From Haliscomenobacteraceae bacterium (GTDB lineage Bacteria; Bacteroidota; Bacteroidia; Chitinophagales; Saprospiraceae), in contig CANMVX010000016.1 of assembly GCA_947501115.1 (NCBI GenBank), positions 1 through 64,000 of the forward strand: a stretch of DNA of 64,000 bases, given 5' to 3'. The translations under genes were made by a program, and so were the position numbers. Every line of letters starts with the position of its first letter. Positions within the stretch are counted from its first letter, which is position 1. The notes beneath the pieces were generated by a model. The model saw only the letters and a list, made by a program, of their open reading frames with translations. It searched no databases and was not told the DNA's origin. Shown here piece by piece: positions 14,924 to 23,573 of this stretch.

Positions 14924-17383
14924 TTAATTGAGTTGATTGGCAATTTTAATGATTTCAGAGAAAATACCCGCTGCGGTAACTTCCGCCCCTGCACCAGGCC
15001 CTCTAATCACCAATGGCCTTTCCTTGTAGCGTGAGGTAGTGAAAACAATCATGTTATCGCTGCCACTAAGTTGGGAAAATGGATGTGTATCAGACATTTT
15101 TTCCAGTGAAATACTGGCTTTTCCATCCTCTAGTTTAGCTACCATTCGAAGCACCTTGTTTTCTGCTTTAGCCTCTAAAAATAGCTGCTCAAAGGTATCA
15201 TTTTCAGCGGCTAAGGCTTTGATAAAGGCAGGTACATCGGGTGCATTTTGACAATTTTCAGAAAGAACAGAGGTGATAATTACCTCATCGCTTTCTATCC
15301 TCGCGCCTGCTTCTCGGGCGAGAATGATGAGTTTTCTTCTTAAATCAATACCATTTAAGTCAATTCTTGGATCTGGTTCGGTGTAGCCTAAAGCCATCGC
15401 CTCTTCAACCATTTGGCTGAATGTATGACTATTATTTCCAAAAGTATTAAAAATATAAGAGAGAGAACCCGATAAAACGGCTTCCATTTTAATGATTCTA
15501 TCTCCACTATTTATCAGATCGTTTAAGGTGGAAATAACGGGTAAACCCGCGCCGACATTTGTTTCGTACTGAAACATAACACCTCTCTTTCTGCTTAAGG
15601 ATTTTAAGGCGGCGTATTTGTCATACCTAGAGGAGTTGGCTATTTTATTTGGCGTGGAAATTGAAATGCTGGCATTCAAAATCGCTTCGTAAAAATGAGT
15701 TATTTCTTCGTTTGCCGTATTATCAATAAAAATGGAATTGGGTAAATTGATGTGCTCCATTTCTTCCACAAAAGTTGAAAGTTGGCTGGTCTCCCCCATT
15801 TCATTTAACGTTTCCTTCCATTGGTCTAAAGGAATACCTTCCCGGCGGATAATCATTTTTTTACTATTGGCTAAACCGACAAGCTTTAGGTCCAGGGAAA
15901 GTTCTTTCTTTAAAAACTCCTCCTGGGCTAGAATCTGATTTAAAAGGGTACCACCTATCAAACCACAGCCAACCATAAAAAGATGAATCGTTTTTGTGTG
16001 AGAAAGGAAAAATGCCTCATGCATTACGTTTAATGCTTTAGACTCATCTAATCGACTGATAACCACAGAGATATTTAACTCAGAGGAACCCTGTGCAATT
16101 GCAGCCACATTAATCCCATTTTTACCCAAGGATTGAAATAAACGTCCGGCCACACCAGGGAAATAACGCATTCTTTCCCCAATAACAGCTACCACGGCCA
16201 AATCCGTTTCTACTTTTAAGGTATCAATGAGCCCATTCTGGATTTCGGTTTCAAATAATGCCTCTACTATTTCTTTTGCCAGTAGTGCCTGATCAGGTTG
16301 AATGGCAAAAGAAATGGAATGCTCGGAAGATCCCTGAGTGATAAGAATGATATTGATGGATTTTTGGGCTAAGCCTGAAAATAGTCTGCCAGAAATACCA
16401 GGAACCCCAATTAATCCACTTCCTTGCAAGGTAAGTAATGCAATATGTTGAATAGAGGAAATACCTTTGACAGGATTATCACTCATTTCAGAATGATTTG
16501 AAACGAGGGTACCTTCAAAAGTAGGATTAAATGTATTTTTAATGTAAAGGGGTATCTTTTTTGTTAAGGCTGGTTGAATGGTTGGTGGATAAATGACCTT
16601 TGCCCCAAAATGAGACATTTCCATAGCTTCAGCATAAGTCATTTTATGAATGGTAAATGCCTGAGGTACTTTCCTTGGATCAGCCGTTAAAACGCCATCT
16701 ACATCAGTCCAGATTTCGATAGCCTCAGCATCGAGGCCTGCACCAAGGAGTGCTGCCGTATAATCGGATCCTCCCCTTCCCAACGTTGTGGTTAATCCTC
16801 CTTTTCCAGCACCTATAAAACCTGTAACTATTTGAATTTCATTTGTTTGAGAATAAAACTCTTTGATTTTTAGATAAGTATTGTTTAAATCAACTTTCGC
16901 ATTTCCAAAGTTCTTATCGGTCTTTATTATTTTTCTCGCATCTAAATAAGCTGCCGGAATGCCCGCTTGTTTTAGTACGTGCGAAATTATAAAAGAGGAG
17001 CTTCTTTCACCAAAACTCAGTACGTAGTCCATGGTCCTTAAAGAAGCTTCTCTAACCAGGAAAACGCCGTGAAGTAAATTTTTTAATACTTCCTGATTAT
17101 TTTCCAGTTCAGCAATGACAATACTTCGGGTGGGCTCAATAAGTAAAGATTCGGCAGCTTCAAAATGACGTAAACGGAACTGTTCGTGTAAATTAAGATA
17201 GCTGTTATCACCATTCGCAGCACGTTGACTCATTTCAATGAGCTGATCTGTCACTCCGCCAAATGCTGAAAAAACAACGGTGAACGGCTGCCCACTTAAG
17301 TAATAATCTTTAAGAATAGAGACAATTCCTCTAATTCTTTCAGGTTTTCCAACAGAAGACCCACCAAATTTTAGCACTTTCAT
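14924..17383 (-). CDS. thrA: Bifunctional aspartokinase/homoserine dehydrogenase
   Basis: The 819-residue fusion has an aspartokinase domain (residues 1-about 300, opening MKVLKFGGSSVG), two ACT-type regulatory segments (about 310-460, GSGLIGVPGISGRLF and VGERMRYFPGVAGRLF) and a homoserine dehydrogenase domain (about 465-819, MVGCGLIGGTLL Rossmann motif and NVGAGLPVISTLNDLINSGD). It catalyses the first and third steps from aspartate to threonine and is probably inhibited by threonine through the ACT domains. It heads the thrABC operon. The same fused arrangement is found in enterobacteria and many Bacteroidota. Confidence 0.95.
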   Translation of the reverse strand: MKVLKFGGSSVGKPERIRGIVSILKDYYLSGQPFTVVFSAFGGVTDQLIEMSQRAANGDNSYLNLHEQFRLRHFEAAESLLIEPTRSIVIAELENNQEVLKNLLHGVFLVREASLRTMDYVLSFGERSSSFIISHVLKQAGIPAAYLDARKIIKTDKNFGNAKVDLNNTYLKIKEFYSQTNEIQIVTGFIGAGKGGLTTTLGRGGSDYTAALLGAGLDAEAIEIWTDVDGVLTADPRKVPQAFTIHKMTYAEAMEMSHFGAKVIYPPTIQPALTKKIPLYIKNTFNPTFEGTLVSNHSEMSDNPVKGISSIQHIALLTLQGSGLIGVPGISGRLFSGLAQKSINIILITQGSSEHSISFAIQPDQALLAKEIVEALFETEIQNGLIDTLKVETDLAVVAVIGERMRYFPGVAGRLFQSLGKNGINVAAIAQGSSELNISVVISRLDESKALNVMHEAFFLSHTKTIHLFMVGCGLIGGTLLNQILAQEEFLKKELSLDLKLVGLANSKKMIIRREGIPLDQWKETLNEMGETSQLSTFVEEMEHINLPNSIFIDNTANEEITHFYEAILNASISISTPNKIANSSRYDKYAALKSLSRKRGVMFQYETNVGAGLPVISTLNDLINSGDRIIKMEAVLSGSLSYIFNTFGNNSHTFSQMVEEAMALGYTEPDPRIDLNGIDLRRKLIILAREAGARIESDEVIITSVLSENCQNAPDVPAFIKALAAENDTFEQLFLEAKAENKVLRMVAKLEDGKASISLEKMSDTHPFSQLSGSDNMIVFTTSRYKERPLVIRGPGAGAEVTAAGIFSEIIKIANQLN

Positions 17384-17475
17384 TTCCTGAAATTTTATAA
17401 ATAAAGTATAATGACCAATGAATTGGCGTTCAATATAAAATTTAACAATTATTTGGTTTTTCAGGCTAAGTTTTA

Positions 17476-17483
17476 CAAAGGTA
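17476..17483 (-). promoter_or_regulatory. Candidate -7 box for thrABC
   Basis: The minus strand reads TACCTTTG, matching TAnnTTTG, 93 nt upstream of the thrA start. No good TTTG -33 element lies at the usual distance. The leader of about 85 nt shows no obvious threonine/isoleucine-rich leader peptide. Confidence 0.4.
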
Positions 17484-17640
17484 GGGAAATAGAAAGGATA
17501 CGGCTAATTTGAACTTAATAATTTTATTTAAAGCATGAGATTATCCGTTCTATATTACCTTACATGATGATGGAATGGAGCAAATAACTAGAGGTTCGGC
17601 GCAAATTATCATACCATTTTTTTCAAGTGTTTATCTTATT

Positions 17641-17755
17641 TACTATCCGTTAGAACTGATCAAATTCCAAATCAGCATTAAATTCAAGAAAATAATAACA
17701 TTGGTTAGTTATTTTACTAACTAATGTTTTATAGAGGTTTTTAGTGAAAAATTTG
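17641..17755. repeat. Dispersed noncoding repeat, copy 1
   Basis: About 80 bp from 17674 (AGCATTAAATTCAAGAAAA onward) closely match 19275 onward (AGCATTAATTTCAAGAAAA), including AATAATAAC, TATTTTACT and ATAGAGGTTTTTA-like blocks. Similarity fades further left but TATCCGTT / TATCCATTT blocks can still be aligned. It has no coding capacity. Confidence 0.55.
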
Positions 17756-18300
17756 AAACGATTCAATATCCACCTACTTCGGAGATATTAGTAATAAATT
17801 TGTTCTTTTGCATATTTAATACCCTCATAATTAGTTGATTATTAACTTTATATTAATCCCGAAACTTTAGCAAATATAAAGAAGAATGTTGCATGTTAAT
17901 GGCTGAATTTGATGCGGACGGGTAAATAATTCCTACTGATTTGAACAGATAAAGACGGAAATGAATAAGGTAAAGATGGTATAGGTTTAAGTACATTATC
18001 GACATAAAAGAGCGAAAATATCGCCTAACTTACCCTGAAAAGCTATGTATCTATAATTTCAGAGCAAATTATCCTACTATTTTTTTACACAATAAACATT
18101 TGTAGTGGTTTTTATTAAAATAACTATATGTTCTTTTGAAGAACTCATAACGTAGTGTTTATTCTCAAAATACTAATTTCGTATCAACCTTTCCAATGAA
18201 CAAATTATTAGCAACTACAAAGCCGTAATTAGGTAACGCATATTAAAGCGGCGAACTAATATTTGAAAATAATCTTATGAAATAATTATAAATCAGTAGG

Positions 18301-19011
18301 TTATTTTATTGGCTTTATAAATATCATGCAGTGTTGCCAGGGAAGATTTTTAATATTTTTTTCGAAGACGAAACCTGCTGCCTTGAGTTCTTTAATAGAT
18401 TGTGCCTCACTCATTTTATGGATGTCTTTGATAGGCACTTCGGCATCCTCAGACCTAAATTCCACGAGTACTAATTTGCCTCCGGGCTTTAATGCTTTCA
18501 GCATTGAAATACCCATTTCATAAGGGTAAGAAAACTCATGATAACCATCTACCAATAAAACGAGATCTACTGTGTTTTCAGGCAAAGAGACACTCGTTTC
18601 TTTACTAAGTACAGGCACAATTCCCGACAGTTTTTCTTGTTTAATCCTTTTGTTCAGGTAGGCAATCATTTCCGGTTCCACATCTACGGCATATACTTTA
18701 CCATTTCCCACTTTTTTTGACAGCAAGGCGCTGTGGTAACCACTTCCTGCACCAATGTCTGCAATAATCATCCCAGGTTTTACATCAAGGTTCTTCAATA
18801 ATTGAGATGTATTTTCCTCCATTTCCCTTTCCTGTCTTTCAAGCCAATCTATACCAAAATGGCTCATCACGTGGGCAATTTGTCGGCCCATGTACCATTT
18901 ATTGATGCCATTTGGGTCGCCACCTTTGATAGTATATCGCCCTTGAGCAGAAGCACCGACCGTGAGGAGGAAAGCAATAAAAAATAGTGAAATAGATATT
19001 GATTTTTGCAT
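18301..19011 (-). CDS. Exported class I SAM-dependent methyltransferase
   Basis: The 236-residue product has a signal peptide (hydrophobic ISISLFFIAFLLTVGASAQ, cleavage after SAQ) followed by a class I methyltransferase domain: motif I IADIGAGSGYHSALL near residue 85, acidic motif II VYAVDVEPEMI, and LKPGGKLVLVEF. Some proteins of this kind in Bacteroidota carry such signals. SAM is made in the cytoplasm, so catalysis outside it is puzzling; the domain may bind another ligand or the leader may be an anchor. The gene stands alone between two noncoding, repeat-bearing stretches. Substrate unknown. Confidence 0.8.
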   Translation of the reverse strand: MQKSISISLFFIAFLLTVGASAQGRYTIKGGDPNGINKWYMGRQIAHVMSHFGIDWLERQEREMEENTSQLLKNLDVKPGMIIADIGAGSGYHSALLSKKVGNGKVYAVDVEPEMIAYLNKRIKQEKLSGIVPVLSKETSVSLPENTVDLVLLVDGYHEFSYPYEMGISMLKALKPGGKLVLVEFRSEDAEVPIKDIHKMSEAQSIKELKAAGFVFEKNIKNLPWQHCMIFIKPIK

Positions 19012-19542
19012 GGTTGACCTATTGGTATATTTAAGGGAGTAACATTAAATAAGACGCAAAAGAGTGGTCATTGGTTCTCAATTTTCCCGCATTTTTTCCT
19101 CTTTTATGGTGGAACAAAATAGGCAACGTTTTTATTTTGCTAAGTTAACCATTCGGCATAAATTTTTTTCATCAAGGTCCGTCATCTGTATAACGGATTT
19201 GGAATGGCATGTTTAACTTACTAAAGTTTCCAAGCAATTTTATTTATCCATTTGATCTGAGATACTTCCCGACTAGCATTAATTTCAAGAAAATAATAAC
19301 CATGTGGAGCTATTTTACTCAATGATGTTTTTTATAGGTTTTTAATAAAATATTTGTTTTGTTGCCTTATTAAATAATTTGGATGTTTGCTTTTAACTCA
19401 CTCAAAACTAACGAGGTATATTAAAAAATGCAATTTATTTATAATTTTATATGCCTGATTATCAGATTTTAACGATCCGTTGGATCTGAGATATATATCT
19501 TCTTCAGTACTATTTTTTTTCGTAGATGGAAGAACATCTGGA
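19012..19542. other. 531-bp noncoding region with repeat copy
   Basis: No gene is visible. The right part includes the second copy of the dispersed repeat (19243-19355) and, at 19469-19495, a further ATCCGTTGGATCTGAGATA block resembling ATCCATTTGATCTGAGATA at 19246-19264. The region is very AT-rich. Confidence 0.5.
19243..19355. repeat. Dispersed noncoding repeat, copy 2
   Basis: Matches 17641-17755 over about 110 bp with substitutions and small gaps; the best block starts at 19275. Together the copies flank the exported methyltransferase gene in the same orientation. Confidence 0.55.
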
Positions 19543-20607
19543 TCAAAAAATATTTTTTTTGAGTTGAGTAGTAACACCTATGTGGGTTAAACCACCGCCC
19601 AGATGATAGATTGATCGGCCGAAATCAAAAGAAAAGCGTTTTATTTTAAGGCCAAATCCAAAGGAAAAGCCATTTAAACCACCAACGCCAACAGTACCAA
19701 ATTCCATTCTACTTCTATGATTGTAAGCCATTCTTAATTTGAAATTTTCATTTGCGCCCACAATTAGTTCTCCATTGAGAATAATATGCCTGAATAAATT
19801 ATCAACAAAGATGGCAAGCTGAGCCGGTTCCGCTAATTCCTCTCCAATAATAAGCCTAGCTGATTCATTATCTGGATTGTAATATCTTACGTTCCAACGA
19901 TTCAGATTGTTATAAAGAAGCGTAAACCGAAAGGGTAAATAGCGTAATTTTTTTGATATAGCTATTTGTAAATCACTAGGTAAGGGTTCCTTGCTGTTAC
20001 CTGAAAAATATGGATTAAGTTGTACCCCAGCATTTCTATATACAATTCCAATAGTAGTAAGCTTTGAAGAATCCGTGTAAAATAAGCCGGCATCTAAAAC
20101 CAGCGCGGAAGAAACAAATTCACCTAAGGAAGATTGAGCGAAAGACAGGGTAGAACCAATTTGAAGTCTGTCATCAATGGAATGGGCGACTCCGACGGAC
20201 ATTCTATTTTCATTTGCTTTGAATGTTCCGTTTGTCTGAAAATACTCGTCAGTTCGGGGCATTTCACCGTACTGAATAAAATGAAGACCAAGATGTAACC
20301 ATGTTTTGTTATCAGCTATAGTAAACGCATACGCAGCATTTCCACTTTGTATATTTCCGGGTAAAAAAAAATGATTTAACCCAAGTTTCCCTGTCATATA
20401 CTGATTTAAAACAGCTGGATTACCACCAATCAAATTAATATCACTATCAGACACCGAAATCTGGGTTCCACCTAGTCCTGTTAATCTTGCAGAGGACGGG
20501 GAGCTTAAAAAACTGAAAACTGATTTCCCCCCCGGAAATTGGCCGTATGCGTTATAGCATATACTCAAGCAGAAGAGGAACATTAGCATCAAATTTTTAT
20601 AATGCAT
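19543..20607 (-). CDS. porQ: Type IX secretion system protein PorQ
   Basis: The 354-residue outer-membrane protein resembles PorQ: signal peptide MHYKNLMLMFLFCLSICYNAYGQ, then GKSVFSFLSSPSSARLTGLGG near the N terminus, and a predicted beta-barrel ending in VTTQLKKNIF. PorQ and PorZ help attach secreted cargo to A-LPS at the cell surface in Porphyromonas. Its presence implies a type IX secretion system elsewhere in the genome. The start was placed at 20607 because it sits directly before the signal peptide. An ATG at 20646 is possible; one at 20712 would lie upstream of the likely transcription start. Confidence 0.85.
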   Translation of the reverse strand: MHYKNLMLMFLFCLSICYNAYGQFPGGKSVFSFLSSPSSARLTGLGGTQISVSDSDINLIGGNPAVLNQYMTGKLGLNHFFLPGNIQSGNAAYAFTIADNKTWLHLGLHFIQYGEMPRTDEYFQTNGTFKANENRMSVGVAHSIDDRLQIGSTLSFAQSSLGEFVSSALVLDAGLFYTDSSKLTTIGIVYRNAGVQLNPYFSGNSKEPLPSDLQIAISKKLRYLPFRFTLLYNNLNRWNVRYYNPDNESARLIIGEELAEPAQLAIFVDNLFRHIILNGELIVGANENFKLRMAYNHRSRMEFGTVGVGGLNGFSFGFGLKIKRFSFDFGRSIYHLGGGLTHIGVTTQLKKNIF

Positions 20608-20687
20608 ATTCTTATAAATCAATAAGTTAAAACTTTCATTTTTCATAATGTCTTGTTTTTGTCTTAGAAATTTATTGATTTTATTTT

Positions 20688-20719
20688 CAAAGATAGATAA
20701 TCTCCCCCTCAAAACTCAA
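20688..20719 (-). promoter_or_regulatory. Candidate promoter of porQ
   Basis: The minus strand reads TTG (plus 20717-20719), 21 nt, then TATCTTTG (plus 20688-20695), fitting TAnnTTTG. Transcription would begin near 20681, between the 20712 and 20646 ATGs, so it decides against the longest reading of porQ. Confidence 0.45.
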
Positions 20720-21405
20720 CCCATATTTTTTAAAAAATTTATACAGCCGCAGTAAAGTAAAACCATAAATAAATCCTACTTTATAAGTTGTGAATTTGTG
20801 TTGCACCATAGCAACCAGTTTTTTTGCTGATGTAAAAAAATAAACAATCAATCGTGCGAATAGAATGCCTAATTTCAGGAATTTATAATTGGTGCATTTA
20901 ATTGAAAAACCTAATAAAACCTGCCACTTAGACCAGATTTATAACATGTTTGCGTGTACCATAACCACTACCTATTTGACGGAAAACGTAGCCAGTACTT
21001 TGTTTCCATAAATTTCCTAAAAAGAAGGGATAGTGCATCCCGGGAAATGGTGAAATAATTCATGTCCAGTAACATCCAATGGTAGATTACCTTTTAAAAG
21101 ATAATTTCTGTGGTATCTACTAACATTCCGGATATGAAATAAACAAACTGGATTATGGTAAATAAAATTATCCTTTAGAGGAAATAAGAGCTGAGCAAAA
21201 TGATTTAACCTTATTAATTTGGCTACTAATTCAAATTATTTTTTAAACCTGGTACATAAATTCCTTCGAAAAAGTAAAAAGGAAAATATACCATGAATAT
21301 CTCAGAACTCTCATCTGGAATTCCTATTTTTGTGATAGGAGACATGGGATTCAAGGTTTTTAAGGATCAGAAACCATCTAAGAAACTATGACAGTGCTAA
21401 AATAG
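20720..21405. other. AT-rich noncoding stretch before the hicAB cassette
   Basis: About 690 bp without a convincing gene. A 32-codon frame at 21293-21391 has an AAGGAA-like ribosome site but no recognisable product. A TATTTTTG -7 match at 21325-21332 could serve hicA. No full attC-like fold was found ending at the cassette start near 21406. Confidence 0.45.
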
Positions 21406-21413
21406 GTTATAGG

Positions 21414-21674
21414 TTGAGTAAATTTGACAAAATAATTCAAAAAATTCTGAACGGTCTTTCTGATCAGAACATCGACTTTCCGGAATTTCTGAACATGATA
21501 ATAAATCTTGGTTTTGAGTTGAGACAAAAGGGAAGTCATCATATTTTGACTAAAGATGGGATTGAAGAGATAATTAACATACAACCTAAAAATGGTAAAG
21601 CAAAGTCTTATCAAGTTAAGCAGGTTAGGGAAATCATTATTAAATACAAATTAAATTCAGCCATAGATGGATAA
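21414..21674 (+). CDS. hicA: HicA toxin (mRNA interferase)
   Basis: The 86-residue product is HicA-like over its whole length: LSDQNIDFPEFLNMIINLGFELRQKGSHHIL, then the NIQP and KSYQVKQVREII blocks. The GSHH histidines (residues 42-43) include the catalytic one. HicA is a small double-stranded-RNA-binding-fold RNase that cleaves mRNA when free of HicB. The start is TTG at 21414, only 7 nt after the apparent cassette boundary GTTATAGG. Its end overlaps hicB by 8 nt, normal for toxin-antitoxin pairs. Confidence 0.9.
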   Translation: MSKFDKIIQKILNGLSDQNIDFPEFLNMIINLGFELRQKGSHHILTKDGIEEIINIQPKNGKAKSYQVKQVREIIIKYKLNSAIDG

Positions 21675-21885
21675 TATAATAAAGTTTGAATTAATTATTT
21701 TTTGGAGCGAATCTGATGATTCATTCATAGTCGAGGTTCCTGAACTTGCAGGATGTAAAGCAGATGGTGAAACTTATGAAGAAGCCATTGCAAATGCAAA
21801 GATGGTTATTAATGATTGGATAGAAACAGCTATAAAAATGGGTAGGGAAGTCCCTAAACCCAAAGGAAAACTAATGTACGCTTAA
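21667..21885 (+). CDS. hicB: HicB antitoxin
   Basis: The 72-residue product has the HicB partial RNase-H-like fold: FWSESDDSFIVEVPELAGCKADGETYEEAIANAKMVINDWIETA. It lacks the C-terminal DNA-binding domain found in longer HicB proteins, so it probably neutralises HicA by direct binding, and autoregulation by this protein alone is doubtful. It overlaps hicA by 8 nt. The stop is 11 nt before the attC-like site at 21897-21965, the compact spacing of cassette genes. Confidence 0.9.
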   Translation: MDNIIKFELIIFWSESDDSFIVEVPELAGCKADGETYEEAIANAKMVINDWIETAIKMGREVPKPKGKLMYA

Positions 21886-21896
21886 ATGTTCACGAA

Positions 21897-21965
21897 GCCA
21901 TAACAATGGCTACCAAACGCACGACTGCTATTGTCGTCACATCGGATAGCCAAAATGTTAGTTTC
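21897..21965 (+). other. attC: attC-like site of the hicAB cassette
   Basis: R'' GCCATAAC (21897-21904) and R' GTTAGTTTC (21957-21965) flank a foldable stem. TGGCTACC pairs with GGATAGCCA with one extrahelical T, AACA pairs with TGTT, and an inner ACGAC/GTCGT hairpin forms the tip. R'' matches the complement of the same cassette's start GTTATAGG (21406-21413) at six of eight positions. At about 67 bp it has normal attC length. R' marks the start of the next cassette. Confidence 0.7.
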
Positions 21966-21998
21966 AATGGTCAATCAATAAAGGATAAGTTAAATCAA

Positions 21999-22346
21999 AT
22001 GGCATTAGACATATCAAAATCAGTAGAAATTATCGAGATAATGGAAAATTATATTGAATCGATAAGACCCGAACCAGCAATACGGAAAAAAATTGATATT
22101 AATTACGAAATAATTGATCAAAGCATAATTATTAATGAAGTCAGACCTGCATGGAATAATCCAAAAGAAATTTTATATCATGGTTATGCCAAAGCAACAT
22201 ACTTACACAACAAAAATGTTTGGAAAATATATTGGAAGCGTGCGAATCTAAAATGGAGCTCTTATAAACCAAATCCAACAGTAAATTTACTAAGCGACTT
22301 TTTGAAAATAGTAGATGAAAACGAACATGCTTGCTTCAAAGGCTGA
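21999..22346 (+). CDS. DUF3024 protein (gene cassette)
   Basis: The 115-residue product resembles DUF3024: INYEIIDQSIIINEVRPAWNNP, then VWKIYWKRANLKWSSYKPNP, and a C terminus with VDENEHACFKG. Function is unknown; the family is, to my knowledge, common among Vibrio integron cassettes. The start was set at ATG 21999 because an upstream ATG at 21906 lies inside the attC-like site and would add 31 unrelated residues. The start is 41 nt inside the cassette and the stop is 14 nt before the next R'' box. Confidence 0.85.
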   Translation: MALDISKSVEIIEIMENYIESIRPEPAIRKKIDINYEIIDQSIIINEVRPAWNNPKEILYHGYAKATYLHNKNVWKIYWKRANLKWSSYKPNPTVNLLSDFLKIVDENEHACFKG

Positions 22347-22360
22347 TTAAAATACCGCCA

Positions 22361-22406
22361 GCACCTAACAGGCTCATGATTGAAGACCATTACCTGCAAG
22401 TTGGAT
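22361..22406 (+). other. attC: Probable attC-like site of the DUF3024 cassette
   Basis: R'' GCACCTAAC contains ACCTAAC, matching RYYYAAC, and R' GTTGGAT matches GTTRRRY. R'' agrees with the complement of this cassette's start GTTAGTTTC at seven of nine positions. CAGG pairs with CCTG and ATG with CAT inside. The fold is weaker than at 21897-21965, so this call is more tentative. Confidence 0.5.
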
Positions 22407-22968
22407 AATCCGGTTGCCATTGCGCCACCCACTTAGGTGATATAATGCTAGTGTTTAGGGTGATATAGTGCAACTATTAAGTGCTATTAAGTTGAAAATG
22501 CTTTTGTAACATTGGTGGATCCGTTCCGGTCGCTATTGTGCCAATAATGGATTTAGTTTCTCAATAGAATATTTATTTAGTTTGGGAGAGTAAAACCCTT
22601 AGAGGAATTTTTTCAACATTGAATGATATGCCCCAAATATCTATCATATTTAATCTATTTGTATGATTTGTTGAATTTTGGCTTTTAACTTAGATTCAAT
22701 ATTAAAAATTTATGAAGTATAGGAGGTTTCTTAATTTACCTTTTTTCTTCAGATTAGGATATAAATAATTCCAAATTATTAATCCCAAATTCATGATCAA
22801 AATTTAGATACCATTTGCCCAAAACTTTTAATTGCATGTATTTACTTGGTTATGGTGCTAAACCTTTTAAAATCTTTTTTCAATCTTTTCAACTTTTTTA
22901 TTTACAAAATATTGATAATCAAAATACAAAAAAAAATATACCCAAGCAGAAGAGAAAGAGTACATTTT
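22407..22968. other. Noncoding region with imperfect direct repeats
   Basis: No credible gene. TCCGGTTGCCATTGCGCCA at 22409-22427 recurs with three differences at 22525-22543. TTAGG(T/G)TGATATA(A/G)TG-type units occur twice near 22433-22470, and CTATTAAGT twice near 22473-22490. An AACATTGG/CCAATAATGG inverted pair near 22509-22550 could be a decayed attC. The remainder is AT-rich. Confidence 0.45.
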
Positions 22969-23556
22969 TCATTTTGTGGACTGGTTTTCTTTCCATTGTG
23001 TACGGCAAATACCACCGGAACAAATCATTTTTTTTACTAATTTACCCTCTTCATTATAAAATAATAAAGGACCGTCTTCGGTATTTCCATTTTTATAATT
23101 TCCAGAAACACTTAGCTGCCCGGAGGGAAAAAACTCTTTGAAAGGGCCATTTTCTTTATTTTTTGAAAAGGTTACCTCCTCAATCAAAAATCCCCGCTCA
23201 TCATACTTATACCAGAGCCCAACCATTTCATCATTGATGTATTGACCTTTTAATTTTATCTTATTTTTCAAAAAAAAGCTTCGGTAGGCACCATTAAACT
23301 GTCCATTTTCATGCGTTTCCAAGACCGCCGTATCTTTTGAACCAGGAAAAAATAAGATTCTTTCCCCATGGAGTAAAGAATCTTTTAATGAGTAAATCTC
23401 TTGTGGCAATCCATTTTTATCTTTTATCACCACTTGTTTCCCGTCAGCCTTGGTACCCTCTATTTTATGGCAGCCTGTTGTTAAGAGTACCAAAATAAAA
23501 AGTACCTTGTAAAGTTTAGTGGTTAATGATTTAAAAGATAAGTTATGCAGAAACAT
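22969..23556 (-). CDS. MORN/YwqK-repeat lipoprotein
   Basis: The 195-residue product has a lipoprotein signal (lipobox LTTGC, cysteine at residue 29) and several YwqK/MORN-like units built on the pattern GxYxNGxxxGxWxxYxxxG, for example KGQYINDEMVGLWYKYDERG and GNYKNGNTEDGPLLFYNEEG. Such repeats form beta-strand hairpins and probably mediate binding; annotation as an antitoxin in databases rests on weak grounds. It is the last gene of the minus-strand run, 17 nt after the UDP-glucose dehydrogenase gene. Function unknown. Confidence 0.8.
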   Translation of the reverse strand: MFLHNLSFKSLTTKLYKVLFILVLLTTGCHKIEGTKADGKQVVIKDKNGLPQEIYSLKDSLLHGERILFFPGSKDTAVLETHENGQFNGAYRSFFLKNKIKLKGQYINDEMVGLWYKYDERGFLIEEVTFSKNKENGPFKEFFPSGQLSVSGNYKNGNTEDGPLLFYNEEGKLVKKMICSGGICRTQWKENQSTK

Positions 23557-23573
23557 AGGAAAAATGTAATGAT

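Larger units (their letters stand above)
17384..18300. other. 917-bp noncoding region with degenerate repeats
   Basis: No credible gene is seen between thrA and the exported methyltransferase gene. It holds the thrA promoter at its left end and one copy of a diverged noncoding repeat (17641-17755). A second sequence pair is GCAAATTATC followed by an A/T-rich stretch at 17601-17623, repeated with two differences at 18064-18086. The region may be a decayed element or a tract of repeated regulatory DNA. Confidence 0.5.

Noticed and set aside
14920..14994. Upstream start for homoserine kinase
   Set aside because: Would overlap thrA by 71 nt and adds residues outside the family; ATG at 14919 directly follows thrA.
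18865..18874. CACGTG core within the exported methyltransferase gene considered as a second parS
   Set aside because: Flanks do not match TGTTNCACGTGNAACA; only the 6-bp core agrees.
21293..21391. 32-codon frame with an AAGGAA-like ribosome site upstream of hicA
   Set aside because: Low complexity of evidence: no recognisable product, and it lies just outside the cassette boundary. Kept only as a note.
22815..23141. 108-codon plus-strand frame opposite the MORN lipoprotein gene
   Set aside because: Phe/Lys-rich translation of AT-rich noncoding DNA and of the antisense of a real lipoprotein gene.
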